Origin: Temnothorax longispinosus
Taxonomy: Eukaryota; Arthropoda; Insecta; Hymenoptera; Formicidae
NCBI RefSeq assembly: GCF_030848805.1
Contig: NC_092363.1
Location: 4,898,001 to 4,962,000 of the forward strand
Reading direction: 5' to 3'
DNA: 64,000 nt
Part shown: positions 1-12,238 of the stretch, in pieces
Position numbering within the stretch: position 1 is the stretch's first letter
Layout: each line of letters begins with the position of its first letter
The notes under the pieces: model-generated
Told to the model about the DNA's origin: nothing
Database searches by the model: none
What the model saw: the letters and a program-made list of their open reading frames with translations, nothing else
Position numbers and translations under genes: made by a program

Positions 1-3000
1 GGCACCCGGCAAAACACGGAACCACCGGGGGAAAGGGGGCCACCGGGTGGGTGGCCACGGGCGGGGAATTGACGATTCGGCGGCTTCCTCGGAGGGGTAG
101 GGATCGCTGGAACGGCCAAGCGATTGCTTAAGGCTAGAAGTTTCGACTCTCGCGGTGCTCCCCTCCTATTTTTTTCTCACTCTATCTCTTTCTGCGCTGA
201 AGAACTTTTTTACTCTTTTGCTCTCTCGCACGCGCGCGCGCGCGCTGTGCCGTTCTATCTTGTTCGTCTCATTTTCGAACATTATCCTCTCCTTCCCCGG
301 ACCCTAACGCTTCTAAGGTATCACGCGTCCCCACCGCGTTCTCCGTCCAATGTATAACCAGGGCCGCATCGCGGGAGTAGAACGTCACATACGGCAATCG
401 TGCGGTAGAAAAAGAATCTTCGAGCGTGACAACCTTGGGTAAGCGCTTGTGCGCGCAGATGTCCGAAGGCAATTTGCATACTCCGAGTGAAATTTGACGT
501 GTTCATCTCGGCCATCTCGAAATTTATTACTTTCTTATCTACGTAATCGAGAACGCTAAGCCCGGTATAGTCATATAGCGTGCTCGAATTCGGATCCAAA
601 ATCAGCGGAGCAGTGCGATCGATGCCCATCGCTAGGAACCACCAGCGGCACGAAAAGCGCGAAGGCGGAGGGGAAATTTAGGAGTTGGAGGCGCCTCGAG
701 AGAGTTGCGTGGCTCCGGAACCGCGTGAAAGGAGGAGCGCGGGGAGAGAGAGGTGCAGGAGGAGGTGAAGAAGGAGGAGGAAGAGGAGGAGGAGGAGGAG
801 GAGGCCGAAAAAGAGGAGGGAGATGTACGCATCGCGGTGGAATAGGTGGGGACCGCGGCATCGCGTGGTGGCAAAACGCACGCTGATCGGTAAAGGGAGA
901 GGAGAGGGTCCAAGAGGGAGGCTCAAGGTCGCGGCGGGGCCGCACACGCGCCTTGGCCGCGCATACACGCGTATACCCGCGTTGCGCACGCACGCGGGTA
1001 TATACATACGTCGTTGCAACACGGGCGTGTGCACGAACGCGCGGGCGCGCGTTGCAGTGTAGGTCGCGGGCGTGTGTGCGTGTGTGGGGCAATGTGCGCG
1101 CGCGTCCGCCAGAGCGTCGTAATTCGGCGCTCTTATGGCGGCAGTATTATGTCATCGCATTCGTGCGTTGGAAAAACAGAGCTCCGGTCCTCCTCTCTCG
1201 ATCTGGTTCTCGAAAATATATACGGAAAGGGGGTGCCTATATCTGCAATTCTGTTTTGACTCCGTTCTGAGAAAGATATATAATAACTGGACACGTATCA
1301 CCCTCGCTCGGAATTTTTCTCACTCGCACCCGGCGTCTTTATTCGCGTGGAAATTTCGCAGAAGCCAAAAAAAAATCGACCGAGCGCGCGAGGCGGATAA
1401 AAATAGACGCGGCTCCGATCCTGCATTCGCGTAATACGTGTAAGCTTCCGTAATCGCGCGATACCGTAACTCGATATATACGTCGATGGCAGCCGGCTTG
1501 CCAGGCCGAGCAATGCGGGGCGATTCTAGCTTCTGCGAGGAAGGAAAAATTGGGCAACTCTGGGGCGAAATGAAAAGAGAAAGGAGAGCGATGTGGTCCG
1601 AGTAGCGTCGTTTGCCTTCGTCACGGGGATGGTTGAACGCGATAAGGTCGACGATGGTATTGCCTGGTGGCGAGTGAAAAGAATGACCGTCGTGATGTCG
1701 AGTTAACGCAAATGAGGAGAGGGCGGGGGGAGGGGAGGTCTCCTACATGAAAAGCGCGTATCGTGGCTCGACGAAAAAAATAAGAACGGCGCGGCGCCTG
1801 ATTCGGCGAATGCTATTTTTTGTGGAGCGCCTTTTAGCAATAAGCGCAATCGCCTTTTATATACGCGATATAGATAATAGGAGAAAGTCGTCGTTGGTTT
1901 CTTCTTTCTTCTTTCCTCTCTCTTCCAGGAAGGAAACCGTTATTAATGCGTTACTGGAATACGGGGCCTATCCCGATTCGATTCGATTGTAAGCAGCGCC
2001 GCGTGCTTGATACGCTCAATGCGCTTTGAGAGCGCGCTAGCGCTTTCATAGGAAGTGCCGCCGTTATTACGGCCAAATTGAAGTCGCGTATGGGGGATAT
2101 GAGCGACAATTTAATCGTACAGATAGATGGGAGTTCCTAGTCTTAATTCTTTCATACATTATAGCTACGCTTGCGACACCGAATGCAGCGATGCTCCTGT
2201 ATCCATTAAAAACGTGCGTTTTCATTAAGCTCGCCAATCCAATCTACCCAATTAACGAAAATTTATACTTCACACCGGAATTACGGTTTACACTGAAACG
2301 TAAATAAGAAGAAAGTATCGCCGCGTCTAAATTAAAGTTGGGAAACGAACAGGGGTCAAAGTCGTAGAAAGTAAATTCTGCGGAGAGACTGCTTCGGAAA
2401 GAAACGTTCGATACTGTAGCCGTCTCTGCTAGGGCCACAGCATCCTGCCTTCGACCGAAGATAGGAACGAGAGGTGAAGGAGGAAGAGATATTTGCATGA
2501 ATCCCGGCAGTAATCGTCTGAGGAAGCGCACCCAAAGGGTTGGTTAGCCCGATGAAAATGCCAGAGCGAGAAGCGCAAATACGTTTGACGACGATAATAG
2601 AACGGTTCGAGTAAAGGGAGGAGGGAGATGTGTGTTCTCTGTTTCAACAGTAAAAGATAACTCGCGTGGATTATCAAGACAATACGTAATTTCGCTCTGA
2701 TTTCATTTCATTCGCGTATCCCCCCCTTAGGAAAGGACGTTGAAAGGATTGTACAAATTGAATTGCCCCGTCCATTATTTTAGGAAAACAGTAGTATAAT
2801 ACGCGTTTCGTTATTACCTATTCCTATATATAAAGGCTTATATTTGCTATTGAGGAAGCTGCCATGGCGAACTCGGAATCTATATAGGCTAGACAGATAT
2901 AGATAGCTAATACATCACCGCAAGCTAATTGGGCCGAGGCGCAGCGAAAACTAATTTGGAGGTCAATGTCTCTCCGAGACTAGCTTGAGATAACAGGTTG

Positions 3001-3960
3001 TCAGCGCGTAATATAATATGTTTTAAAATGAAATCTAGCCGCGAAAGAAAAGGTTGACGCGTTCGCCGATGGAGGTAAAATAACGCGATGTTTTTCTCGC
3101 GGATCATCATCGCAGATCCATTTCAATCAGGCGCGATGATGTAAGCGCATTTTTGCCGGCGACGAATAATCAAGGCTCGGGCGTCGATATTGACGGTCTC
3201 TAGGGACGATCTGCGTGCAGCTTGCAACTTTTATATCTCGTAAAACTTTGCCTCTCACGCCTTGAGATAACGAGAAATGCCGCTGGCAGCGAAGGTTCGA
3301 CGTCGCGTTTCGATATTCCGAACGTTTCGGTGATTTATCAGCAAACAATTAATTCGCAATTGATAAATAAAATCGCTTTGTGCCCCATCGAATATACGCA
3401 AAGGAATGAAAAAAAGAAAGAAACACCCTCACCGTAACTACAGCCTCACGAATCTTCGGTGCAACGCGTCCAGGGATGCGTTCTCGCCGCGACGATCATG
3501 CTTGCGTATCGTCTCTCGGGAAGAGCAATCGTCGACGCGCGCGCGAATCACTGTGACTCATTCACAAGAACGGTAAGCAGGAAGATGCGCGGGGAAGTGC
3601 AACAACCGTAACCACTTGCTACGACTACGACAATCAACGTGATGGCCACAGCGCGGACGCGAAATCAATGTCAATCATCCCGAGAGGACGATACTATCCT
3701 TCCCCAAGTCGTACTGGAGCGCGAATGATGCGTGCGCGCCGAAAACGCCCAGCGCGAAGCACGATCTGAATTGGACTGTTCTACGGGTTATGTCCGGCTC
3801 GTTCTCGACTTCCCCTCTTTTTCTCTTTCTTTCGCGGGCTCGTTCCTCCCGCCGGTGGCCCTACGTATTGGGCCGACTTAACAGTATGCTCCTACTAGCG
3901 GACTTGATCGTCACAAGATCAGCGATGTCCTCCTCCGATGCACATCGTTCCCCGATTCGT
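1..3960. other. Intergenic or intronic DNA without a recognisable gene
   Basis: No open frame here has the composition or splice context of a convincing exon. Visible landmarks are a CG dinucleotide run around 230-246, a GGA-rich tract around 755-803, and a CpG-rich stretch with many CACGCG/CGTGTG motifs around 935-1110. A minus-strand frame at 321-629 has protein-like composition but no recognisable family and no good splice sites, so it is not called as a gene. The area could be intergenic or part of a very long intron of a gene outside the window. Confidence 0.5.
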
Positions 3961-4177
3961 ACACTGAGAAAAAAAAAATTGGTTGTACGGACTAAATTTG
4001 TACAGTTGTTAATCCAATGGTTGACTTAACAATTAAGTTGCACTAAAAAAGGTAAAGTTTATTCCCGTTTCAATCATCAATATTTTTAATCAAAAATTAG
4101 TTAATTCAACTAATGTTTAGTTGAACGTATCGGACTAGATATTTTAATTGGACGAAATAAATTTTTTTTCTCAGTGT
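3961..4177. mobile_element. Short AT-rich inverted-repeat element (MITE-like), about 217 bp
   Basis: The left end reads ACACTGAGAAAAAAAA and the right end is its inverse, TTTTTTTTCTCAGTGT, giving terminal inverted repeats of roughly 18-20 bp. The interior is AT-rich, non-coding and carries repeated GTTGA/AACTAA motifs. The size and lack of coding capacity fit a miniature inverted-repeat transposable element. A clean target-site duplication is not obvious: TA precedes CACTGAG on the left but TG follows on the right, so a Tc1/mariner-type assignment is only a guess. Confidence 0.6.
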
Positions 4178-4413
4178 GGGTGGAAAGTGAAGCTTCCAGA
4201 ATGCGTTTCCTTCCCCGGAACCTTTGTCGTCAGCAAATTGAATGTACCTCGCTCTTTCATAGATACGGCGCGGCTGTTACGCTTTTTCGCGATTGTTACG
4301 GTCTCAATATAATTTCAGAAAGGAATCTGATAGCTAAAGAATCTCTAAGGTGCAAAGATTGTTCCGACGAGAATTTTCTTCTAGCCCGGTTGTCTCAGTA
4401 CATACATAGTATA

Positions 4414-4562
4414 CAGTGGGCCTATTCTGTAACTTTTATAACGACAGTTACGTTATCGTTATATTGTCGTTGCGCAAATTTTTTACCATATATAATATCT
4501 GCGCAACGCAAATATAACGATAACGAAACTGTCATTAAGAGTTACGGAACAAGCCCGCACTG
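4414..4562. mobile_element. Palindromic hairpin element (MITE-like), about 149 bp
   Basis: The segment folds on itself almost end to end. The left arm begins CAGTGGGCCTATTCTGTAAC and the right arm, reverse complemented, reads CAGTGCGGGCTTGTTCCGTA. The complementarity continues through GACAGT..CGTTATCGTTATAT to an AT-rich loop around 4476-4500. Arms of about 60 bp with scattered mismatches are typical of an aged foldback MITE. No coding capacity. The exact ends and target duplication are unclear. Confidence 0.65.
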
Positions 4563-7500
4563 AGAGCTTTGTTCGAAAGGCTCGTTCAGTAAGAAGCATC
4601 GAGTAAACGGTCCCGAAAATCGTCGCGTACGCGGAAGTCGCGTTGACTTTTTCGTGCGGTCGGTGCCGCGGAGGAATGGTTTTTCTAGTCGTCGTGTAAG
4701 GCGAACGCGGCAACGCAATAAATTTCCCGAATGGAGGTCGTTAGCGGGAGGTTCCGCCCCGCGGGAGCTACGCGCGTTTTTTCGAAGCCGCAGACGACAC
4801 CGGGGAGGGAAATTAGGTGGAAGAAGCAGAATGTACGATCCGTTTTTATGACGCCATGAAATAAACGCGACTTCCGTCGAGATACCGCTACGCGCATAAT
4901 GCACGTACGACGACGTGCTGCTTGCTGCTGCTGCGCTGCACGTGCACGCACTTTACAGAGGCAGAAACAAAGGAAGCGGTGAAATCACGGTATGTGCGCG
5001 TAATAATGGCCGGCAATTCAACGAGCGCGCAAACTGTAATTTAGCCGAAATAGTTAGAGTGTTATACACAGAGCATTAACAGCGAAAAACAATATTACCG
5101 TGAGAATATTGTGAGCGCCTAAATATTAATTAGAATAGCGAGTTTCAACAGCCTAATATAAATTTTGAGGTAGATATATTTTAAGAACACATTTGAGAGA
5201 ATAGAGATATTAGAGTTATATAATATTTATTATATGATAATTATTTCTCTCGCTGGAATATATGATAATTATGTATTGTTGCGCCAAAATTTCATATTTA
5301 TTCGATCGCTGCTGCGAATAAAATGTCATAGTTGCTCTAACAAATATACTCATATTACAAGCTGCACAGTGCAGTGCAAAATGTTAAATAAAAATGTTTA
5401 GAATAATTAACGTGGGTAAATATTTTTAGTCCCTATAATGTTCACAATACAAATAAAATGAACTAAATGAGAAACACAGACAGAACACAATTAAAACACA
5501 ACTTATGAAAAACAATTTATTTCGTCGAAAATCGTCGCGAGTTGACAATTTTCTTTTCCACTGACATATTAAAACCAAATCGTCCCGATCGTTTCACCAA
5601 CCATAAGCCGCTATCTATAAAAATTCACTATTTCACACCATGTAGTCGCATTCGCGAGCAAGCTTTACATCCTTCCTCCCTGTAGCATCGCTACAACTGA
5701 GACTCAAGTTCAAAGTCGCCCCCTCCCCCCCCGCGACTTCCCACGCCCCACACGCATCGATCACGCGATTCGCGATCAAAACAAACAAGTATCTCCACGA
5801 AAGATTCCCGAAACGACATCGACGCCCGACCTGTCGATAACGCGACAGGTACAGAGGAGGCACGACACAATAACGACAACAATAACAGCAACAACTGGTC
5901 GGCCGTACCTGGCGGATGAAGCCACCATGGATTGACCAGGGATGGTCGTTGGTTGCTGGGGCCCTCGCCAACAGGGGCGTACATCCTCCTCCGACTACGT
6001 CACGCCCGTCACTGCCACCCTGGTGCGCGACTGCACCCCCGACTGCCTTCGCAAGCCCGCGGCCGGCAGCCACCCCTCCAGCGGCCGCGGGATTCCAGTC
6101 TCTTTTCCCCTTCCTCGAGCGCGCAAGAGGGTTGCAAGGTTACCGGCGTTATCCTCCCCCCGCCCTCGCATCCACCCCCGTCAACCCTCGCGCGCTGGTT
6201 TCGCTATCGTATCGCCCTTCCTACCGTTCCTACCGTCCTCCGAAGTCGACCTCCCTCGCGGCCGACCAACCCCTCCGTCAACGACGATTCTGCCAACCCC
6301 CCTCCCCTCCCGCGGGAGAGCTGAGAACACGGACCACCACCGCGCCACTGCCACCCTCGCATCGTTCTCCCGGCGCCCTTCCTACGCAGCCACGGCCATC
6401 ACTTTCGCTGGAAAGTCCTCGGAGGCCGTTAGGGAGCCAGGGCTGACGCTGCAAGGGGTGGCGAGCGGCCACGGCGAACCTTTCTTCCTCGCCTTCTACT
6501 TTTTTTCTCTTCTTCTATTTTCTCTTTCGCTCTTTCGCGTGGGAGAAGAGAAATTCTTTCGCGCAATCGATAAAATAATTTAACTACCGGCTACCGGATA
6601 ACGAAGAACGGAAGCACCGGACGCGGCGGCGCCGCCGAGGAATCGACAAAATAAGCTCGTTGCTACGTAATGGACGCAGCAGAAAATGCCGAAGGGCATC
6701 ATGTGGGACGGTAGAAACGCTGAAATACACCACGTCGATCGCGGCCGATTGATTCACCGGCGAAGTCGTGGTGCAAGTAAACAGAGTTTATGCTCGAGGG
6801 GAAAACTTAAAAAATTCGAGCGTATAAAATGCCATAAAAATAAACAGACGTGTTTCTATTAGTTACTTTAAATGTCGCACATATGATTTCCGTAGATATA
6901 AATATAGACCTATTCAAGCTTATTTTAAGCGTAATTTTAATTGCGCGAATGAATAGAAATTTCACCTAAAAAAACCGAGATTTGGAAAAAGATTTCTTTT
7001 ATCAATCATCAAAACTCAGGACGATAATTTGCAATTATCCTCTTACGGTACGGGGACCCTAACATGAATTTTCATAAAATGAGCTTTGGTTGGCTTGAAT
7101 TCAATATTTATGCGCGGCGGTGGTTACGGCCGACCGTTCTTAACGACGCGAAGGGTCGTGCACCTGCATTCGAAATCATCGTACATGAACACGGGCTGAG
7201 CTTTACAAAATCTTTCTAACGCGCTCGAGGAAAGCGTTAGAAAGCAGCCGCGTTCTAATCATTAAGATTGGAGGTCGGTGTATATCAGTATATGTACACG
7301 GCACTTGTCCCCTGCATAAAATTTGTTAGTCAGATTAGGCAGGTGACTCTGAATGCGTCCTCTCTCGAGCGTGAAGATGCCACCAATTTCGGGATCGATA
7401 TAAGACTCGCTTGCTACATTATGCAGCGCGCCGACCTACGCCGACGTAATACGAACCGCGTAATATTTTTACCTCGAGCCTATAATAATGCGCATAATCG

Positions 7501-10157
7501 AGAAGCTTTTAATAGCGTAAGAGTATATTTTAACTTTTAACTATATGCTGCGGTAAGTGGTAATGCCGAACAATGAAAATAGAAATGTCCTCGTAGGAAA
7601 CGTCAACAGGTTCAAAGTTTACTTCAACGCGGATTCGTAATGTAATAGAAAATACACGTATATAACGTTTGTGTGACGATCGATAATTGGTCCATTATCG
7701 GAATCCATCAAAATAACAGGAAAAATGTCACGAATGCAGCGCCTTTCGAACCCAAGAAAATCTCAAATACCGATAAGATTCCTGCCAAAATAGAAATTCT
7801 TCAAACGCACACATATATATATACACACACACACACATATATACTCCGCGGCTTCTAGGATGGCCCCATAAAGAATCGACACGTTCCTGAGATCAACCCG
7901 GGATGGAGGGGAGAACAACCTTGCAAGCCTTCAAACTTCGTCGTGCGTGCGTAGCTTCAGCGATAGTGGTGGTGGGGGGGGGGTCTGAATTTTTGGAGGT
8001 TGGCAGAATGGCCGAGAGCCACGAAGGGGGTTGAAGAGAATGATAAAGGGACCGAGGGGAAAGGAGGAGATATCGGCGCGAGAGGGGAAAACGCGGAATG
8101 GCGGCAGGAAGCGAGAGGAAGGAGAAGGAGGATGATGATGCGAAGGAGAAAGGGGGAGGAAAAGGGCGGCCAAGGGGAAGAGCCAAGCAACCTGCACCCG
8201 GCAACAGCCCCCGACCTCGGAAGAACTAATCATTAACCTCCTTTCACCCTCCCCGAATGCTGCCGCTCTAACTCGACCACCTTCGCTTCACTTTCACCTG
8301 CGCCTCTCACTCGCCCACCGCCCTCTCTACGCGCCCCCTTATGCCGCCCCCGCCCCCCTTCACTCTCACTTATCCTTCCACCCTCGCTCCCTTCCTTTCC
8401 CTTTCATCCAGAGCTTCCCTCCGTTTTCCCTCCGTTTTCCCTCCTCTCTCTCTCTTCTCCTCCTCCCTCTTTCGCCCACGCTGCGCCGGGTTGTGTGTTT
8501 ATGATTACGATTACCCCGCGCGCTCTCGCTTTCGCCGCTTTCCCTTCGCGGTCTCGCTTTCGATCTCGCTCCCGTCCTATCGACCTCCAAACCTTGTCGC
8601 TACTTTCGGGTATCTATTTAACGCGACGCGATGCACGCAGCGTCGCGGCGCTTAAAGTCGAGGGTCTCCTTTCGATGCCCAGCGACGATGCGACGAAAAG
8701 AAGGCAACGGCCGTTATTTGCGGCGCTATTATTTCTCCTCGAGGGGTGTCGCACGTCGTTGCGTAATATAGCGAGACAGTAGATACCGCAACGACTCCGG
8801 TCTTTCTCTCACGAAGACGCAGGGGATATTCAATCTCTGTCGTCACAGAGCTGAAAATGAAGGCCGGGGCGTATGATTTAACGGAGGAGAGAAATTTCAA
8901 GAACAGTTTTCCCACAGCTTTCGCCCCCAGACGATGAATAATTCACCTCCTTGACGCTCGAACTTTATGTCAATATGAAAAATGCAGCACTAACGCGTAA
9001 CCAATATTTTTATGTATAAACAATGAAAGTCGCAAAGAAAGTCATCAGAAAACGTTCTTCTGAGAAACTTCGATTCCGTTGGTCTTACAATTAATAGATT
9101 TTGGGAAACCATCCAGGAAACGTAACAGATATATTCCTTAATTTAACCCTTCCTAATTACATTTGTATCGGCATAGAGCCGGCGAAAGGTGTGTGCTTTC
9201 TTAGCGACAATCATCGCTGTAAATAATTCAGTAGGCGGTCAAAAAGGGCGGCTGACATTCACACAGATATCTTTACGGGCAATCGAAGCGGCCGCGGGAA
9301 GTTCGACGTCGAAAATACGAGCCGAGCGTACATACCAAATTATACCATTTTCTAGGACTACGTGGCAATTGGCCTTTATCCGCCACCGTATCTTGATTTA
9401 TGCGCCAAGTTCCTAGACGATAGGATCGCGCGCGCGCGCGCGCGCGACGGTGTAGGCAAGCTAGGGTGGCTAATATGGCGTACGAAACGCAACGACACGG
9501 TAGACAAAACCGGTAACGCGAACGGGTTACGGAAAAGTTACAAAAAGCGTACAAAAGGGCGTACGGTCCATCGAGGCGTAGCGGAAAGTACGTGCGAGCT
9601 AATAAATTAGCTCGCACGAGTAGATTTAGCCGCTGATGAACTTTCGACCTTTCACGGATAACGCCCATATCGATTCATTGACGCGAAACGAGAGAAAAAA
9701 AATACAGTTCCTCTATCTCGCTTCTTATCCACATAAATTATAAGAATTAAATTCAATCTCGCAAGAATTACGGATTCGATAAGGAAGGTAACATTTCGCA
9801 TTTCATATCGAGCGCAAAGTTAGACGAATAACATGATAAAAAGTGCATCGCACACCTACACGAAATCTTTCGTACGTTTCGTCGATTGATTTTGAGATTC
9901 TTCCGCGTATTCCTTGCATTAATAACGTTCGCGAATCTAGGATCGCCGGCGTGCCTCATAAATCGTAAATCGCTGCTCGCGAAGTACACGGCGAAGTACG
10001 CGCCCGCGTGCGAAGGTCGGAGTCAGTGGCAGAAGGGTGGCAGCCGAAAACGCGTGAAGAGGGGGCCGCGGGGGGACGAGGAGGGGCAAGATGCAACGCA
10101 CATCTATTGATTCTCCTCCAGCGTGAAGGCCCGCGTGTTGCGGCGGGGTTCCGTTCT

Positions 10158-10190
<33 letters not shown>

Positions 10191-11514
10191 CCTCTCTTTC
10201 CGTCTTTCTTTCTCTCGTTACGACGGCACGCAATTTCGCGTGCGCGCACGGATACGCACACGCATACGCGCGCGCAGGAGGGAGAACGAGTGCGCTCGGT
10301 GGATGCAGGGCACAAAGCAGCAAAGAGAAGTCTCGTCCTGCGCCGTCGGAGGCGAGAGGTGAGGCAGAAAGGGAGAAAGAGAGAGAAAAACCGAAAAAGG
10401 GAAACTGGATCCTGCGAGAGAAGACAGCGAGCAGCTCCCTTCTTCCGTGCGCGCGCGCGCGCGCCGCACTCTCGGTCGCGTTTTCTCGCTCGCTGACGCA
10501 TAAGAATTAGAATGCCAGGAACCCGACGGCATTTGCATCGCAACTCGTGCCCGCTCGCAGCCTTTGCACTTGCAACTTTCTTGGAGATCCTCACCCGGGG
10601 TGGGTAACGATCGTCTTTGTGAACAACGAGTACAGTCTCGGCCAGAACAAGGTTGCGCGAGGGGCGGCCGAGAAGGGCGGACGGGCGAGATCGCCGAAAG
10701 AGAGCACGCATTTCGGACAATTGATCGATGGGGGAAAAATATCGGGACACGCGAACGAGTATCATATACTTCCGTTATATCTCTGACTTTTTTCTGATAA
10801 TATTGTATACAATCTCACCTTTGTGCTTCCCTGATTTCCGCCGTGATTGAGAGTCTGCTATCGAGTATGCTAATATTTTTCACGAAACGCCACTGTTCTG
10901 TTAAGCCAGTGTTAATGCGAACTTTACGAACGTCTCTTATCACCGTCCAGAGCGTTTTTTCTCGTTCCACTTTAAAAGAAGCTTTACGAACCTAATGTGC
11001 TGGCCGATCGAGGTCTATTGATCATTGGTCCGACTCCGACTGCTCCTCGCGTGAATTTTGAATATGCATCAACGTACCGCACGACATAAAACCGACGATG
11101 AACAATGTCTTTATTTACGTAAATAGAAATATAAAGGTCAGAGCGCGCACGAAGCCCCGAAGTGTTGCGAGGAGCGGCAGTGCGGTGGTTGTTTTCGCGA
11201 ACCGTTATCGGGATGCAAAGCACGGCTCACATGTACGGAAATCATTGCTGGATGATCTGCAGACGTGCAGATACATCACAAACACATGCCCCCCCCCCCT
11301 GGCTCGAGCGCGTTTGTGCCGATACCCGTGTTACCAAACAAGGGATGAAATGTGCGAAATGTATAACTGGTATAAAAAACTCGCGGTGCTCATTGAACGG
11401 TTATTATTATCAGGACGCTGCTTGCTATATTTGAAATATAAGTGCGATGTATCATCGATTCGACAATTTCCAAATTCACAGAGCTTAGCGCGCGGGTGAA
11501 CGTCGCATCTCTAA
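4563..11514. other. Non-coding stretch with low-complexity and GC-rich patches
   Basis: No gene is supported. From 5040 to 5620 the DNA is strongly AT-rich with several AATAAA-like hexamers and a repeated TATATGATAATTAT motif at about 5232 and 5261. From about 5690 it switches to GC-rich, proline/arginine-type low complexity. Other landmarks are a TA/CA repeat around 7806-7845, G10 at 7974-7983, a purine-rich block 7990-8180 followed by a pyrimidine-rich block 8225-8480, a CG run at 9427-9446, a CT-rich run around 10154-10210 and C11 at 11289-11299. The long frames in this interval follow these skews and overlap each other on both strands. Confidence 0.5.
5690..6580. other. GC/CpG-rich island of unknown role
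   Basis: This block is far richer in G+C and CpG than the AT-rich 5040-5620 segment beside it. It is open in several frames on both strands, giving proline-, arginine- and glycine-rich translations with no recognisable domain. On the minus strand a plausible donor (CCAG/GTACGG, about 5905-5915) could end an exon reading leftward, but I cannot connect it to another exon. A promoter or 5' UTR exon of an unrecognised gene is possible. Confidence 0.25.
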
Positions 11515-11818
11515 AGCGTCGTCCACAATGGCAGCAGGAGCATACAGTAAGACGTAAGCAGTAAGTTATTAGTTGCTTTCCATTTACATCAAAACTCAGA
11601 TAATTCTCACTTGTGATGTCATTCTGTCTTTATTATTCATTAATTGCCAAAAAGGATAGAACGACGTCACAAGTGAGAATTATCTGAGTTTTGATGTAAA
11701 TGGAAAGCACCTATTGACTAATGGGATTTTTACAATTCAAGAATAATCGACTGTGGTTGGTCAATAGCTTACCGCTTACGTCTTACTGCATACTTCTGCT
11801 GCCATTGTAGACGACGAT
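11515..11818. mobile_element. TAA-flanked palindromic MITE (PIF/Harbinger-like), 304 bp
   Basis: The ends are long inverted repeats: left AGCGTCGTCCACAATGGCAG, right (reverse complement) ATCGTCGTCTACAATGGCAG, continuing through GTAAGACGTAAGC for about 50 bp. A second internal inverted repeat pairs TGCTTTCCATTTACATC through ACTTGTGATGTC (11574-11620) with its inverse at 11667-11709. The element is flanked by TAA at 11512-11514 and 11819-11821. A 3-bp TAA/TTA duplication is typical of PIF/Harbinger elements. No coding capacity, so it would need a transposase in trans. Confidence 0.75.
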
Positions 11819-12222
11819 TAAAAATAAGCTTTGCGGTATGTCTTTATCAGTATGTACGTCCCTAAAATAAACTTTATAGTATCAAGTATTAACAAAAAGC
11901 TATATACGAGAAAAACTTTATTTCGAGATATAGAAAAAAGAAACGATGTATATCTACAGAAATGCAAGCAGACCGGCAAAGAATTAATTAATTAATAAAG
12001 CTCCTGATTAAAATAAAGAAACAAACGTTATTAATATTATATTATCGAAAAAGTGCAAACGAGGGAAGAATTGTCTGTCATCGATTGTTATTGCCGCTTT
12101 CGTGATTTGTTGTCGACGTAGCGGGTGCGCGTGCCTGTACCGGCTTTCGGAGCGCGCATGAAATTCCACGGAGAAGAATGCGATATCAACACCGCGGAGC
12201 AGTCTAAGCGACGTTCCATGTG

Positions 12223-12238
12223 CCCCCCCCCCCCCCCC
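12223..12238. repeat. C16 homopolymer
   Basis: Sixteen uninterrupted cytosines on the plus strand, the longest C/G homopolymer in the window. Confidence 0.95.

Noticed and set aside
586..597. Adjacent EcoRI and BamHI sites (GAATTCGGATCC), as in a cloning linker
   Set aside because: No vector sequence surrounds it; a chance 12-mer is the simpler explanation.
571..1092. 173-codon minus-strand frame
   Set aside because: Driven by GGA-rich and CACGCG-rich low complexity; no family resemblance.
5942..6583. 213-codon plus-strand open frame
   Set aside because: Pro/Arg/Ser-rich translation caused by GC skew; three overlapping frames are open over the same bases and no domain is visible.
6672..6712. 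Two short ATG-started frames (MDAAENAEGHHVG, MPKGIMWDG) ahead of a possible GTAGAA donor
   Set aside because: Too short and not linkable to any downstream exon; no family match recognised.
9956..10765. 269-codon minus-strand open frame, the longest in the window
   Set aside because: It runs through CT-rich and CG microsatellites, is Arg/Glu/Ser low complexity, and overlaps equally open frames on the opposite strand.
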